Shown: positions 24,952 through 31,636 of the stretch, piece after piece
Layout of the letters: each line of letters begins with the position of its first letter
How positions within the stretch are numbered: position 1 is the first letter of the stretch
Source of the DNA: a virus
Length of the DNA stretch: 64,000 nucleotides
IMG/VR virus record: IMGVR_UViG_3300046652_000008
Location: 1 to 64,000 of that record
Strand: one strand, 5' to 3'
Made by a program: the position numbers and the translations under genes
The notes under the pieces: model-generated
What the model was told of the DNA's origin: nothing
Database searches by the model: none
What the model saw: only the letters and a program-made list of their open reading frames with translations

Positions 24952-25026
24952 TGGCACCGGAGGAGGGAATCGAACCCCCGTTTGAGGTTTTGGAGACCAC
25001 CGTAATGACCACTATACTACTCCGAT
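24952..25026 (-). tRNA. tRNA-Trp(CCA)
   Basis: Acceptor ATCGGAG pairs with CTCCGGT, followed by discriminator G and encoded CCA. Anticodon loop CTCCAAA gives CCA; the anticodon stem has one T-T mismatch. T-arm GGGGG-TTCGATT-CCCTC. It begins 3 nt after the end of the HNH gene. Confidence 0.9.
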
Positions 25027-25028
25027 GA

Positions 25029-25697
25029 TTATATGATAGCATTTTTCTTCGGCCCCGGTTGCCACCCTCCAAAGAGTCCATCATCATACGCTTTTTTCAC
25101 GTATGCGCTTATAAAATCCCAGGCCATAATTGGCATAGCGCCCCTTATATAATTGCACCTGCGACAGCATGGAACCACGTTGTCAATGGTATGCCCAAGT
25201 GAGTTATCTATTCTATCAAGCCCCATCATCAGGGGAGAGCTATCGCCACAGTACTTGCACCCATTGATTATCATGTCAATAACCGACTGCTCGCTAATAT
25301 GCGGATCGCCAAAACCATGCTTTATGTCCCACGATTTGCAGTTTGTGACTATCCAGTAAGCCCTATGCGCCGGATTGGTCCTAGATATAGAATTTAGCCT
25401 TCTTTTCCTGTCTAGAGCCTCTTCATATATTCCATTTCGCCTGCTCGTCTCTAGGTCTCTAATAGATTCGCATTTCTTGCACATCGAACAGAAGTATTTC
25501 TTACCACACCGAGACCTAGTTTTGTGAAATTGGTCTGCCGTTTTTTCCTCAAAGCAAACAGAGCATTTGCGTATCGCCCTATTTTCCTTGTAATCAACAA
25601 CGGACGATATGCACTTACCTTTGTTTCTGTAGTAGTATTCCCTACGGTATCTTCTGTCGCGGTCTAACTTTGATTCTTTTATCCCTGTATCTTCCAT
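25029..25697 (-). CDS. HNH homing endonuclease
   Basis: 222 residues. An N-terminal basic region is followed by a zinc cluster (KCSVCFEEKTADQFHKTRSR, FCSMCKKCESIRDLETSRRN). The C-terminal HNH core reads GCKYCGDSSPLMMGLDRIDN, then SLGHTIDNVVPCCRRCNYIR with the catalytic D-R/N and paired Cys ligands. Phage enzymes of this class are usually selfish, cutting alleles that lack them. It stands between an intact tRNA-Trp (24952-25026) and a 5' fragment of another tRNA with the same anticodon, as expected for insertion into a tRNA gene. Confidence 0.9.
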   Translation of the reverse strand: MEDTGIKESKLDRDRRYRREYYYRNKGKCISSVVDYKENRAIRKCSVCFEEKTADQFHKTRSRCGKKYFCSMCKKCESIRDLETSRRNGIYEEALDRKRRLNSISRTNPAHRAYWIVTNCKSWDIKHGFGDPHISEQSVIDMIINGCKYCGDSSPLMMGLDRIDNSLGHTIDNVVPCCRRCNYIRGAMPIMAWDFISAYVKKAYDDGLFGGWQPGPKKNAII

Positions 25698-25744
25698 CTA
25701 CTTTTAGTATTTCACATCCAAAGCAGCAAGTCAATAAGACAACG

Positions 25745-25795
25745 GAGGTTCGCGGGTTTGGAGTCCGCAGTCCTGAACCACTAGACGACCCTGAT
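25745..25795 (-). pseudogene. 5' half of a tRNA with anticodon CCA
   Basis: Acceptor-like ATCAGGG, D-arm (GTCT...GGAC) and an anticodon arm GCGGA-CTCCAAA-CCCGC (one A-C mismatch) are present. No T-arm or 3' acceptor follows; the sequence runs into the HNH leader. It is therefore a truncated tRNA, probably Trp, split when the HNH gene arrived. Confidence 0.55.
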
Positions 25796-25816
25796 AACTT
25801 AATCATAACACGAAAC

Positions 25817-25893
25817 TGGAGGGCATAATTCGGGTCGAACGGATATTGACGGCTCCACAGGCCGCCGCATTTAACCAGTTATGCTATACGCCC
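25817..25893 (-). tRNA. tRNA-His(GTG)
   Basis: Acceptor GGGCGTA pairs with TATGCCC, then T and encoded CCA. D-stem GCAT/ATGC is perfect, anticodon arm GCGGC-CTGTGGA-GCCGT gives GTG. The T-arm has one C-A mismatch. The -1 base is A and base 73 is T, not the G-1:C73 pair usual for bacterial tRNA-His. Confidence 0.88.
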
Positions 25894-25899
25894 TAAGCA

Positions 25900-25988
25900 T
25901 GGTGCCAGCAGATGGAGTTGAGCCATCGGGGAGGCTTAGCCTCAACGGGTTTACAGCCCGCCCCCGCCCACTACGGGACTATACTGGC
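25900..25988 (-). tRNA. tRNA-Tyr(GTA)
   Basis: A class II tRNA of 89 nt. Acceptor GCCAGTA pairs with TGCTGGC, then A and encoded CCA. Anticodon loop CTGTAAA gives GTA. It has a long variable arm with stem GAGGC/GCCTC, as expected for tyrosine tRNAs. T-arm GATGG-CTCAACT-CCATC. Confidence 0.9.
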
Positions 25989-25991
25989 AAA

Positions 25992-26115
25992 AGAGAGGGA
26001 GGCCGCATGAGTCGAACATGCTGTTCCTAGAAAACTGCTCCGGCTGCACATCCCATAAAATCTCGCGCATGGACCTTTTAATACTCGCTGTTCCGTAGAT
26101 GCCTAGCGTCTCTCT
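25992..26115 (-). ncRNA. unresolved tRNA-like or structured RNA
   Basis: AGAGAG at the 5' side can pair with CTCTCT at the 3' side, enclosing about 110 nt. Near the 3' end a canonical T-arm (GCATG-TTCGACT-CATGC) is present, but the bases after it (GGCCTCC) have no GGAGGCC partner and no CCA follows. It may be an interrupted tRNA or another tRNA-like element; I could not fold it into a standard cloverleaf. Confidence 0.3.
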
Positions 26116-26158
26116 ACCCTTATTGGCGCGTCTATTCGGGCAAGTCCACTAACTAAGT

Positions 26159-26605
26159 TTACGCCTTCATGAACGCCTTAATTGCAAAAATAGCATCAAC
26201 AACGTCCTGGGTCAGCGGAACCACCGTATTTGACGGAGTAGATAAAGCGCAGAACGCAGGATTCGTCATGATATCAGTACAAAGCTCTAACCCTGCCGCC
26301 GTAACCTTATCTTTACTGAGGGGAACGGGAGCTGCCGGAATAACCGTCTTTCCAGGTGTTGGCGTTCCGCCTAAAACATTGGCCGTGAGTGCTTCCTGGA
26401 CACTGACAGTGTGGGTACTCCACGCTGGATATCCATCTAACCCACGAACAACGCAGTCATAGGTAAAACTAGGACCAGTGATATCCCCATACCCAATAAC
26501 CCAATTCTTTACGGGCATATCGTAGTTGAATTGTCCTGAAGCCGATACAGTTGGGAACTTATAAAAGTTCGACAACGGAACTGGAGAAATTACGGAATTT
26601 TTCAT
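26159..26605 (-). CDS. hypothetical protein inside the tRNA island
   Basis: 148 residues starting at the ATG at 26605 (MKNSVISPVPLSNFYKFPTV), with ribosome site AAGGAAACAAG. Beta-rich N-terminal half (FNYDMPVKNWVIGYGDITGP, SFTYDCVVRGLDGYPAWSTH) and a Pro/Thr linker before a helical end. It looks like a small virion-decoration or moron-type product, but no family was recognised. tRNA genes flank it on both sides. Confidence 0.6.
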   Translation of the reverse strand: MKNSVISPVPLSNFYKFPTVSASGQFNYDMPVKNWVIGYGDITGPSFTYDCVVRGLDGYPAWSTHTVSVQEALTANVLGGTPTPGKTVIPAAPVPLSKDKVTAAGLELCTDIMTNPAFCALSTPSNTVVPLTQDVVDAIFAIKAFMKA

Positions 26606-26641
26606 CTTGTTTCCTTCAATCAACCAACATAAATCGTTATT

Positions 26642-26706
26642 TGGGCGTGTTGAGATCGTCAACGTTTCACGGGTTCACCCGTGCGTCCTTTACTAGACGA
26701 ACGCCC
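26642..26706 (-). tRNA. degenerate tRNA-like element
   Basis: Acceptor GGGCGTT faces CACGCCC, and a D-arm GTCT/GGAC is present. The anticodon arm is CACGG-GTGAAC-CCGTG, so the loop has 6 nt (or 4 with a sixth pair). The T-arm is only GTTGA-CGATC-TCAAC. Total length is 65 nt and no CCA follows. If the loop lost one A the anticodon would be GAA (Phe). Confidence 0.35.
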
Positions 26707-26708
26707 CA

Positions 26709-26783
26709 TCCAGATGGCGGGATTTGAACCCGCGACCTACTCCCCTATTGGGGAGCTGCTCTACCAGACTGAGCTACGTCCAG
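26709..26783 (-). tRNA. tRNA-like element with shortened anticodon loop
   Basis: D-arm GCTC...GAGC and T-arm GCGGG-TTCAAAT-CCCGC are canonical, the acceptor CTGGACG/CATCTGG pairs with two wobbles and one mismatch. The anticodon arm is CTCCC-CAATAG-GGGAG, a 6-nt loop without U33. No CCA is encoded. The amino-acid identity cannot be read. Confidence 0.5.
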
Positions 26784-26793
26784 ATGTTTATCA

Positions 26794-26872
26794 TGGCTCT
26801 CGGCCCAGGATTCGGACCTGGAACCAACACTTTAACAGAGTGCCGCTCTACCTGAATTTGAGCTAGCCGAGA
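26794..26872 (-). tRNA. tRNA-Asn(GTT)
   Basis: Perfect acceptor TCTCGGC/GCCGAGA followed by G and encoded CCA. D-stem GCTC/GAGC, anticodon arm GCACT-CTGTTAA-AGTGT gives GTT. T-arm CCAGG-TCCGAAT-CCTGG. It is the first tRNA of the island in transcription order. Confidence 0.94.
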
Positions 26873-26884
26873 ACAAGCCCCACT

Positions 26885-26977
26885 TCAACTCTTCGGTTTA
26901 TCTTCCTTGTTAACAGGAGGTTTCTCTCCCCATCCTGGCATTGGTTGCCCATCAACAGTTTTATTAACACAAGACAT
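26885..26977 (-). CDS. 30-aa peptide
   Basis: ATG at 26977 with ribosome site AAAGGAAACAACGAT encodes MSCVNKTVDGQPMPGWGEKP followed by PVNKEDKPKS. An extended -10 promoter (TGCTATAAT) lies 20 nt upstream. A hydrophilic, Pro/Lys-rich peptide of unknown role, probably the first cistron ahead of the tRNAs. Confidence 0.55.
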   Translation of the reverse strand: MSCVNKTVDGQPMPGWGEKPPVNKEDKPKS

Positions 26978-26996
26978 ATCGTTGTTTCCTTTATCA

Positions 26997-27005
26997 ATTA
27001 TAGCA
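26997..27005 (-). promoter_or_regulatory. extended -10 promoter before the tRNA island
   Basis: Minus strand reads TGCTATAAT, a perfect TG-N-TATAAT, with no recognisable -35 at 17 nt. It precedes the 30-aa ORF and the tRNA-Asn end of the island and is the closest match to consensus among the recurring motifs. Confidence 0.6.
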
Positions 27006-27018
27006 CAGTACCAAGAAA

Positions 27019-27366
27019 CTAGTCTCTATCCGGATGTTCCTTGCGCTCGATCAGCCTGTTTTGGTCGGGCGTGAAGAATCCTAATCCGCCCTGTTTCTTG
27101 TCTGTTCGCACAATCCAGGCCGTCTCTTCCATTTCGCCAAGAGTCGGCATGGCTCGATTCTGATATTGATTGCACTCCGCAACCTCAAACGGAAATACCC
27201 TCATGCCATCCTGCATAATGGAATAATTGCTACACCCACGGATAACTTGATTACCCACGCCGCGAATCTTAACTCCGAACCTACAGGTGCGACAGGGGCT
27301 CTCCCCAGATACGGTTGTGCCATCCTCAACTTTAAGAACTACTCGATTATATGCAAATTCGTCCAT
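27019..27366 (-). CDS. hypothetical Cys-containing protein
   Basis: 115 residues. It contains ESPCRTCRFGVKIRGVGNQV, IRGCSNYSIMQDGMRVFPFE and AECNQYQNRAMPTLGEMEET. Spacing of the Cys residues (CxxC, C, C) suggests a small metal- or nucleic-acid-binding fold. It ends with a charged tail RKEHPDRD. No family was recognised. Confidence 0.65.
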   Translation of the reverse strand: MDEFAYNRVVLKVEDGTTVSGESPCRTCRFGVKIRGVGNQVIRGCSNYSIMQDGMRVFPFEVAECNQYQNRAMPTLGEMEETAWIVRTDKKQGGLGFFTPDQNRLIERKEHPDRD

Positions 27367-27385
27367 GGTAGAACTCCTTAAAGGC

Positions 27386-27739
27386 TTAATCGTAGACTTC
27401 TAGGTACGAAACTGTCTTCCAGATCGTCTTGTCATATGCAACCGGGAATGGATCATACTCCACCCCATTTGAGTATACCATCCAATGGCCCTTTTTTCCG
27501 TTAATTACCTTGGACCTTATGATGCATAGCTTTGGAAACTGCTTATTTTTCCTAACCCTCTCCAACTTACCGCTATTCTTGAAACCACACATATTCAAAG
27601 CTCGGGCCAGCTCATCCACGTTGGTGCAGTGGTTATGTCCAACTATCAGACATGCGGATTCTAGGCTGATATCCAATATCATTGCTAGGCAGGTCTGGCC
27701 GCAGGTATAGGACTCAATTGGTTGGTGCAGTTGCTTCAT
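27386..27739 (-). CDS. C39-like papain-fold cysteine peptidase
   Basis: 117 residues. The segment SYTCGQTCLAMILDI carries the catalytic Cys of C39-like peptidases (usually GxxCGxxxxAM). GHWMVYSNGVEYDPF supplies the His and, two residues before Pro-Phe, the Asp. A Gln precedes the Cys by the usual distance (HQPIESYTCGQ). A compact, single-domain peptidase could process phage proteins or cleave host ones. The start overlaps the TGA of a 20-codon ORF. Confidence 0.75.
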   Translation of the reverse strand: MKQLHQPIESYTCGQTCLAMILDISLESACLIVGHNHCTNVDELARALNMCGFKNSGKLERVRKNKQFPKLCIIRSKVINGKKGHWMVYSNGVEYDPFPVAYDKTIWKTVSYLEVYD

Positions 27740-27798
27740 CGTGCCCAGTATTTCCCTAGAATCTGAGTAAGCTGTTTTACGATTTCTTCGATGGTCAT
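27736..27798 (-). CDS. 20-aa micropeptide
   Basis: MTIEEIVKQLTQILGKYWAR, a short amphipathic helix. It begins 7 nt after the upstream stop (GGTGAG ribosome site) and its TGA overlaps the peptidase ATG (ATGA), so it may serve as a coupling leader or regulator of the peptidase. Confidence 0.4.
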   Translation of the reverse strand: MTIEEIVKQLTQILGKYWAR

Positions 27799-27804
27799 AC
27801 TATT

Positions 27805-28167
27805 TTACTCACCCTTGTCGGAGAATCGGACACCATAATCATTAAAGACTTCGGAAAGTCCACACGTACAGTCGCGCAAGGGCCAGTTGCAGCCTTTTTC
27901 GTGCTGGCCGTACCTTCTAATCATACCGCAAAGACGGTCAAAACGGGCCTTAACGTACAAATTTAGGCCGGGAACGACCTCCGGGGAGTAGTTTGTGCCA
28001 GCGCAGTAGAGCATAACGTCAAATTTCTCGCGTTTGTCGTCGTTTTCTACCTCTTTTAGCCTATTTTTTGCACTTGCAAGTTTCAGATTTAGGTCTTTGT
28101 TGATTTCTTCGTACTTTATAAGCTCCTTGGCTACGTCTTGGCCCTGAATTGTCGTTTGTTTCGCCAC
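27805..28167 (-). CDS. hypothetical coiled-coil/Cys protein
   Basis: 120 residues. An N-terminal coiled coil (VAKELIKYEEINKDLNLKLA, SAKNRLKEVEND) is followed by a domain with HEKGCNWPLRDCTCGLSEVF, three Cys and one His suggesting a zinc site of the kind seen near ssDNA-binding phage proteins. Function is unknown. Confidence 0.6.
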   Translation of the reverse strand: MAKQTTIQGQDVAKELIKYEEINKDLNLKLASAKNRLKEVENDDKREKFDVMLYCAGTNYSPEVVPGLNLYVKARFDRLCGMIRRYGQHEKGCNWPLRDCTCGLSEVFNDYGVRFSDKGE

Positions 28168-28178
28168 TTCTCACGCTC

Positions 28179-28997
28179 CTAATACGATGTTCCGCGCTCT
28201 CCACGCTTCCAGTATCCCTTATCGTCGTCCCATGAATTATCCATCGTTATGTTGGTTGTTTGCGGTAGGTAAAATTCAGCCATCTTTGCAATTAGCTGTG
28301 CCTTATCATCCCGTAGCCGCTGTTTTTCGGCTTCTATCTTAGCCTTAGCCTTTTCAATTTCTTCCTCCTGGCTTTCCCACGGCAGCCGTGGAGCGTCAAT
28401 CAATAATGGCACCTTCTCTATGAAGTCCAGTCCAGCCTTGTAGTCTAATTTTATCGACTCCGGCTCCTTCTCTTTTCGCTCCGGATAGAATTGAAAACCG
28501 TCTACTCTCAGAAATGTTTCAGGAGGAAACTGTTTAATTTTCCAGAATCCAGTCTTAATATTGCTTGCCTTCATCAGATCGTGCATACAGCCCAAGCAGA
28601 TGCGTATATGTTCCTCCTTGCGTTCCACTATTAAGCAGATATAAACGTAACGGTCATTGGGTACGTGCGTATGCGGCAATGTGAACGCGCCCCAGTAGCA
28701 TTCTTTCCCATCTTGCCCGTAATCGTGGGCCTTCATGCACGATTGGTCACGAGATGTGATTTCAAGCCCACAGTCCAAGAATGGATTATATGCAGCGTAG
28801 TCTTCATAGGTATATCCCCTGTACGTGCCTTTTGGGTCTGGTTCGTTTGGAATGGCCTTTAGATCACACTTTGCGGAGAACATAACTCCGTATGCGCGGC
28901 AACGCTTGCAGGGCCGAAGCCCCTGGATGTTATTCTTCGCCGGGAAATAGCATTCCTTGCAGATCCACATTTTCTTGTTCATCGTCTTTGTCTCCAT
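28179..28997 (-). CDS. zinc-binding protein with C-terminal coiled coil
   Basis: 272 residues. The N-terminus has two CxxC knuckles (WICKECYFPAKNNIQGLRPC, KRCRAYG). The middle contains more Cys/His (CLGCMHDLMKA). Residues about 205-240 form a coiled coil (ESQEEEIEKAKAKIEAEKQR). Ribosome site AGGAACGAT supports the ATG at 28997, which gives a 68-nt overlap with the DUF4326 gene; internal ATGs at 28982 and 28970 would reduce it. No named family. Confidence 0.65.
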   Translation of the reverse strand: METKTMNKKMWICKECYFPAKNNIQGLRPCKRCRAYGVMFSAKCDLKAIPNEPDPKGTYRGYTYEDYAAYNPFLDCGLEITSRDQSCMKAHDYGQDGKECYWGAFTLPHTHVPNDRYVYICLIVERKEEHIRICLGCMHDLMKASNIKTGFWKIKQFPPETFLRVDGFQFYPERKEKEPESIKLDYKAGLDFIEKVPLLIDAPRLPWESQEEEIEKAKAKIEAEKQRLRDDKAQLIAKMAEFYLPQTTNITMDNSWDDDKGYWKRGERGTSY

Positions 28998-29280
28998 ATC
29001 GTTCCTGTACCAGCTTCTTCAGTATACTCCCATGACAAAATTTTGGAGCACAGAAACAACCAAGATCATGGCCGCGAAGTAGCCCCAGGCTTTTCATGAT
29101 TACCGCATTGCCACGCGCGTATGGTTCGTATTTTGCAATCGCCTCTTCTCGCGTTGAGCACTGGAGCTTTGCTTTCGTCTTATCTAATGGAAGGTGGGTA
29201 TATGGATTCCCCCACATTGAGCCGCGCCCTATGTATATGTAACTTCCCGGCTTAGCCTTGCGGACGTTGACTACCCGCAT
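28930..29280 (-). CDS. DUF4326 protein
   Basis: 116 residues. The signature of DUF4326 is clear: YIGRGSMWGNPYTHLPLDKT, then EEAIAKYEPYARGN and LGCFCAPKFCHGSILKKLVQ. The invariant Cys pair and His (CxC...CHG) suggest metal or nucleotide binding. The family is widespread in phages and the biochemical role is not established. It overlaps its neighbours at both ends. Confidence 0.88.
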   Translation of the reverse strand: MRVVNVRKAKPGSYIYIGRGSMWGNPYTHLPLDKTKAKLQCSTREEAIAKYEPYARGNAVIMKSLGLLRGHDLGCFCAPKFCHGSILKKLVQERYGDKDDEQENVDLQGMLFPGEE

Positions 29281-29507
29281 CTCGTAACGATGCTCATGCT
29301 GCGGCCCTTGACGGCATCTAGTAGGTGATCGTCGCAGCGGGTATACGTAACAGCATCAACATGCTGAAGCCCCAACTCGGTCACGATCCATCGCACTTCC
29401 TTCAGGCAGGGAATGGTCAGTGGCTTGTCGCCATCTCCACGCTCAGAGCATCCGCATTCTGAGCTCTTGGTTACTAGGATTGTAACATAATCACATCTGA
29501 TCTTCAT
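29271..29507 (-). CDS. small Cys-containing protein
   Basis: 78 residues (MKIRCDYVTILVTKSSECGC). Strand-helix pattern with Cys at positions 5, 18, 20 and later. TGATACAAT lies 20 nt upstream as an extended -10. It overlaps DUF4326 by 10 nt. Function is unknown. Confidence 0.6.
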   Translation of the reverse strand: MKIRCDYVTILVTKSSECGCSERGDGDKPLTIPCLKEVRWIVTELGLQHVDAVTYTRCDDHLLDAVKGRSMSIVTRCG

Positions 29508-29525
29508 GGAAAACCTCCATAATCA

Positions 29526-29900
29526 TTATTGTATCACGACCCATTCGCCAAGTTCGTTAAGCACTTCTACCTTGATGTCTTCTGGTTTTAGCGATCCATC
29601 AACACGTCGTTTCATATCTTCTATGGATTCCTGCTCTACGTTTCCAAGGCGTCTCGACGTTTCAGCCTTTAGCCAGTGTGCCATCTCGGGTGAATTAGCC
29701 ATGTGCTCAAACGCAGCCTTCTTATTCTGAGATTGCATCCGCTCTTCTCGCCCTTCGCCTACAGCACCAGAGGGACGGTGACGATACCGACAACCAACGC
29801 TTGTGGAATTGAGCCGACCACCGCCACAACCGCCCACACGGAACGTCTCAAATTCAAAATCGCTTTTGGTTAGACTTAGAATTAGTTTCTTTTCGCTCAT
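29526..29900 (-). CDS. ArfB/RF-type peptide-release domain with GGG in place of GGQ
   Basis: 124 residues from the ATG at 29900, which overlaps the upstream TGA. The region DFEFETFRVGGCGGGRLNST, SVGCRYRHRPSGAVGEGREE, RMQSQNKKAAFEHM follows domain 3 of class I release factors and ArfB/ICT1 (SxGxGGQxVNxTxSAVRITHxPTGIxVxCQxxRSQxxNKxxA). At the catalytic GGQ the sequence is GGG. Canonical Gln is needed for water positioning, so this may be a binding-only ribosome factor, or a rescue factor with altered chemistry. There is no stop-codon recognition domain. Confidence 0.78.
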   Translation of the reverse strand: MSEKKLILSLTKSDFEFETFRVGGCGGGRLNSTSVGCRYRHRPSGAVGEGREERMQSQNKKAAFEHMANSPEMAHWLKAETSRRLGNVEQESIEDMKRRVDGSLKPEDIKVEVLNELGEWVVIQ

Positions 29901-30310
29901 GGAGTAATGATAGCATGTCCGTGAATGCCGAGTAGCTGCATCGCACAAACCGACAGGTGGGACGTAATCTCGGATCGTCGCTCGTCGTTAGCTTTACCCT
30001 TTAGTATAAGTTCTAGATGATGCGTGGCTGCGTGAGAGACCTCATGAATAATATCCTCCGCTAGCGTAGCAGAGTTTGCGCATACAGCTATAGTCTGGAA
30101 ACACTTCCAGCCACCCTCGAAGGTATCCCCCATGGGAAATCGGTAGCACGCAGCAACGGCAAGGCTGGACACATGCCAATCCCCATCTTCCATCGTGTTC
30201 TCCCAGGCGTCCCAATCTGAATGTGTATCAAAGACCAGCAGCTTAACGAAATACTTACTACGCGGAGACATGCGTAGGCGAAACTCACGAACCTTGAACT
30301 TCTTTTTCAC
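29897..30310 (-). CDS. zincin-type metallopeptidase-like protein
   Basis: 137 residues. One HExxH motif lies in EDIIHEVSHAATHHLELILK, followed by a possible third ligand further on (NDERRSEITSHLSVCAMQLL). The N-terminal half is beta-rich (KYFVKLLVFDTHSDWDAWEN). The size and spacing resemble small minimal gluzincins of phages. Substrates are unknown. It is coupled to both the RF-like gene and the DUF3310 gene. Confidence 0.65.
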   Translation of the reverse strand: MKKKFKVREFRLRMSPRSKYFVKLLVFDTHSDWDAWENTMEDGDWHVSSLAVAACYRFPMGDTFEGGWKCFQTIAVCANSATLAEDIIHEVSHAATHHLELILKGKANDERRSEITSHLSVCAMQLLGIHGHAIITP

Positions 30311-30593
30311 CCATTTCTCCCTCTAGAATGGCTATTTTTTCGTCTAGATAGAACTTGGCTTTCTTCAAGTCTTGAAGTTCTGTATTTCCAGACTTGAATC
30401 CGCAGCGCCCTACATACTTCATTACATTACCAAGCCAAAAGTCAAGATTCCACGCCTTGATTACGTCTATTGGCTGTGGGGATCTTCGCGTATAGTGTTC
30501 AGGCTGGTAGATGGGGTCGGGCTTTGGCTGTCTTATGACACACCGAGCTAGTTCTTCATCTTGCTCTCTTAGGCTTCCGTCAAAATCTTCCAT
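30285..30593 (-). CDS. DUF3310 protein
   Basis: 102 residues. It carries the DUF3310 pattern: PEHYTRRSPQPIDVIKAWNL, then WLGNVMKYVGRCGFKSGNTE and LQDLKKAKFYLDEKI. These small helical proteins are common in phage early regions and contact nucleotides or other proteins; no established activity. It overlaps the next gene by 26 nt. Confidence 0.88.
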   Translation of the reverse strand: MEDFDGSLREQDEELARCVIRQPKPDPIYQPEHYTRRSPQPIDVIKAWNLDFWLGNVMKYVGRCGFKSGNTELQDLKKAKFYLDEKIAILEGEMGEKEVQGS

Positions 30594-30595
30594 AG

Positions 30596-31597
30596 TTATG
30601 CTCCCTCCATGCTTATTAGTTTCTCGGACACAACTACAATCTCGCCACGCTCAACCCCTATAGTAACAGAGGCTTTGGCCTTTTTGTTGAATACTAGGTC
30701 TGCTACTGGGGCCAGTATGTTGGTTTGGATACACCGTTTCAGATCCCTAACTCCGTATTCTTTACTATAGCCGCGTTCCAGGATTAGCTTACGAGCCGCC
30801 TTGGTTAGCGTCATCTTAGGAGACGCAACGCCAAGTCGCTTGTCTAGATGTGTTTGCAACTCCTCAAGCTGCATATCTAGGATTCGTTCAGTGTCTTTGA
30901 GGGATAGCGTCTTATACGTCACTACTCCGTCGATACGGCCCATAAACTCAGGAGAGAACCGCTTGCGAGCAGCGGACATCCCCGCTTTCTCTTTTCTTAT
31001 GGTATGGTCTGCGTCGGTTGGTAATCCAAGATGTCGATTGGTTGCCAGCCTATTCATCTCCGCAGATCCCAGATTAGAAGTCATAAAGATTAAGCTATTC
31101 TCGAAATTAACAACAGTATTATCGCCGAGTTTTAATTGTCCACGGTCTAACAGTCCAAGAAGTATCCTATCGAACGACGGAGCAGCCTTTTCTATCTCAT
31201 CAAACAGGATGATGGATAGTGGGGATGCTTCGGAAGTCACAGAAGTAACTCTAGCCATCGACAGTACCGCGTGGGTTTCCCTGTGGCCCAGGTAACCGGG
31301 TGGCGCTCCAATGAGCTTTGCAACTTCGTGGTCTAGCTGGTATTCTCCGCAATCTATGCGGAGAACGTTCTTATCTGAGCCGTGGACAATTTTAGCTAAG
31401 TTATGTACTGTCTGCGTCTTACCTACACCAGAAGGCCCAAGTAATAGAAAAACGCCAGCGGGACGGCCCTCTGGCGATAAACCGGACATTGATATTTTCA
31501 AGTAAGGAGCTAACTCATCCAGCGCCGCGTCTTGTCCAATAATTAGACTTTTGAGTTCTGCTACTACATCCTTGTTTGCAAGTTCAGTCTGTGGCAA
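30596..31597 (-). CDS. single-module Clp-type AAA+ ATPase
   Basis: 333 residues equal to one Clp D2-like module without N-domain or second ring. Walker A GPSGVGKT, pore-type GAPPGYLGH (aromatic Tyr), Walker B IILFDEIEKA, sensor 1 IFMTSNLG, Arg-finger region RKRFSPEFMGRID and sensor 2 YGVRDLKRCI are all visible. The layout equals ClpA/ClpB D2 or ClpC-like proteins, which remodel or unfold proteins. No peptidase partner (ClpP) is in the window, so it probably acts as an unfoldase or remodeller, or recruits host ClpP. Confidence 0.92.
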   Translation of the reverse strand: MPQTELANKDVVAELKSLIIGQDAALDELAPYLKISMSGLSPEGRPAGVFLLLGPSGVGKTQTVHNLAKIVHGSDKNVLRIDCGEYQLDHEVAKLIGAPPGYLGHRETHAVLSMARVTSVTSEASPLSIILFDEIEKAAPSFDRILLGLLDRGQLKLGDNTVVNFENSLIFMTSNLGSAEMNRLATNRHLGLPTDADHTIRKEKAGMSAARKRFSPEFMGRIDGVVTYKTLSLKDTERILDMQLEELQTHLDKRLGVASPKMTLTKAARKLILERGYSKEYGVRDLKRCIQTNILAPVADLVFNKKAKASVTIGVERGEIVVVSEKLISMEGA

Positions 31598-31636
31598 TGG
31601 CGTACTCCTAACTTAATGGTAGCACGCCACGCTGAC

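Noticed and set aside
25992-26115. tmRNA
   Set aside because: No encoded tag peptide, no matching acceptor stem and no CCA.
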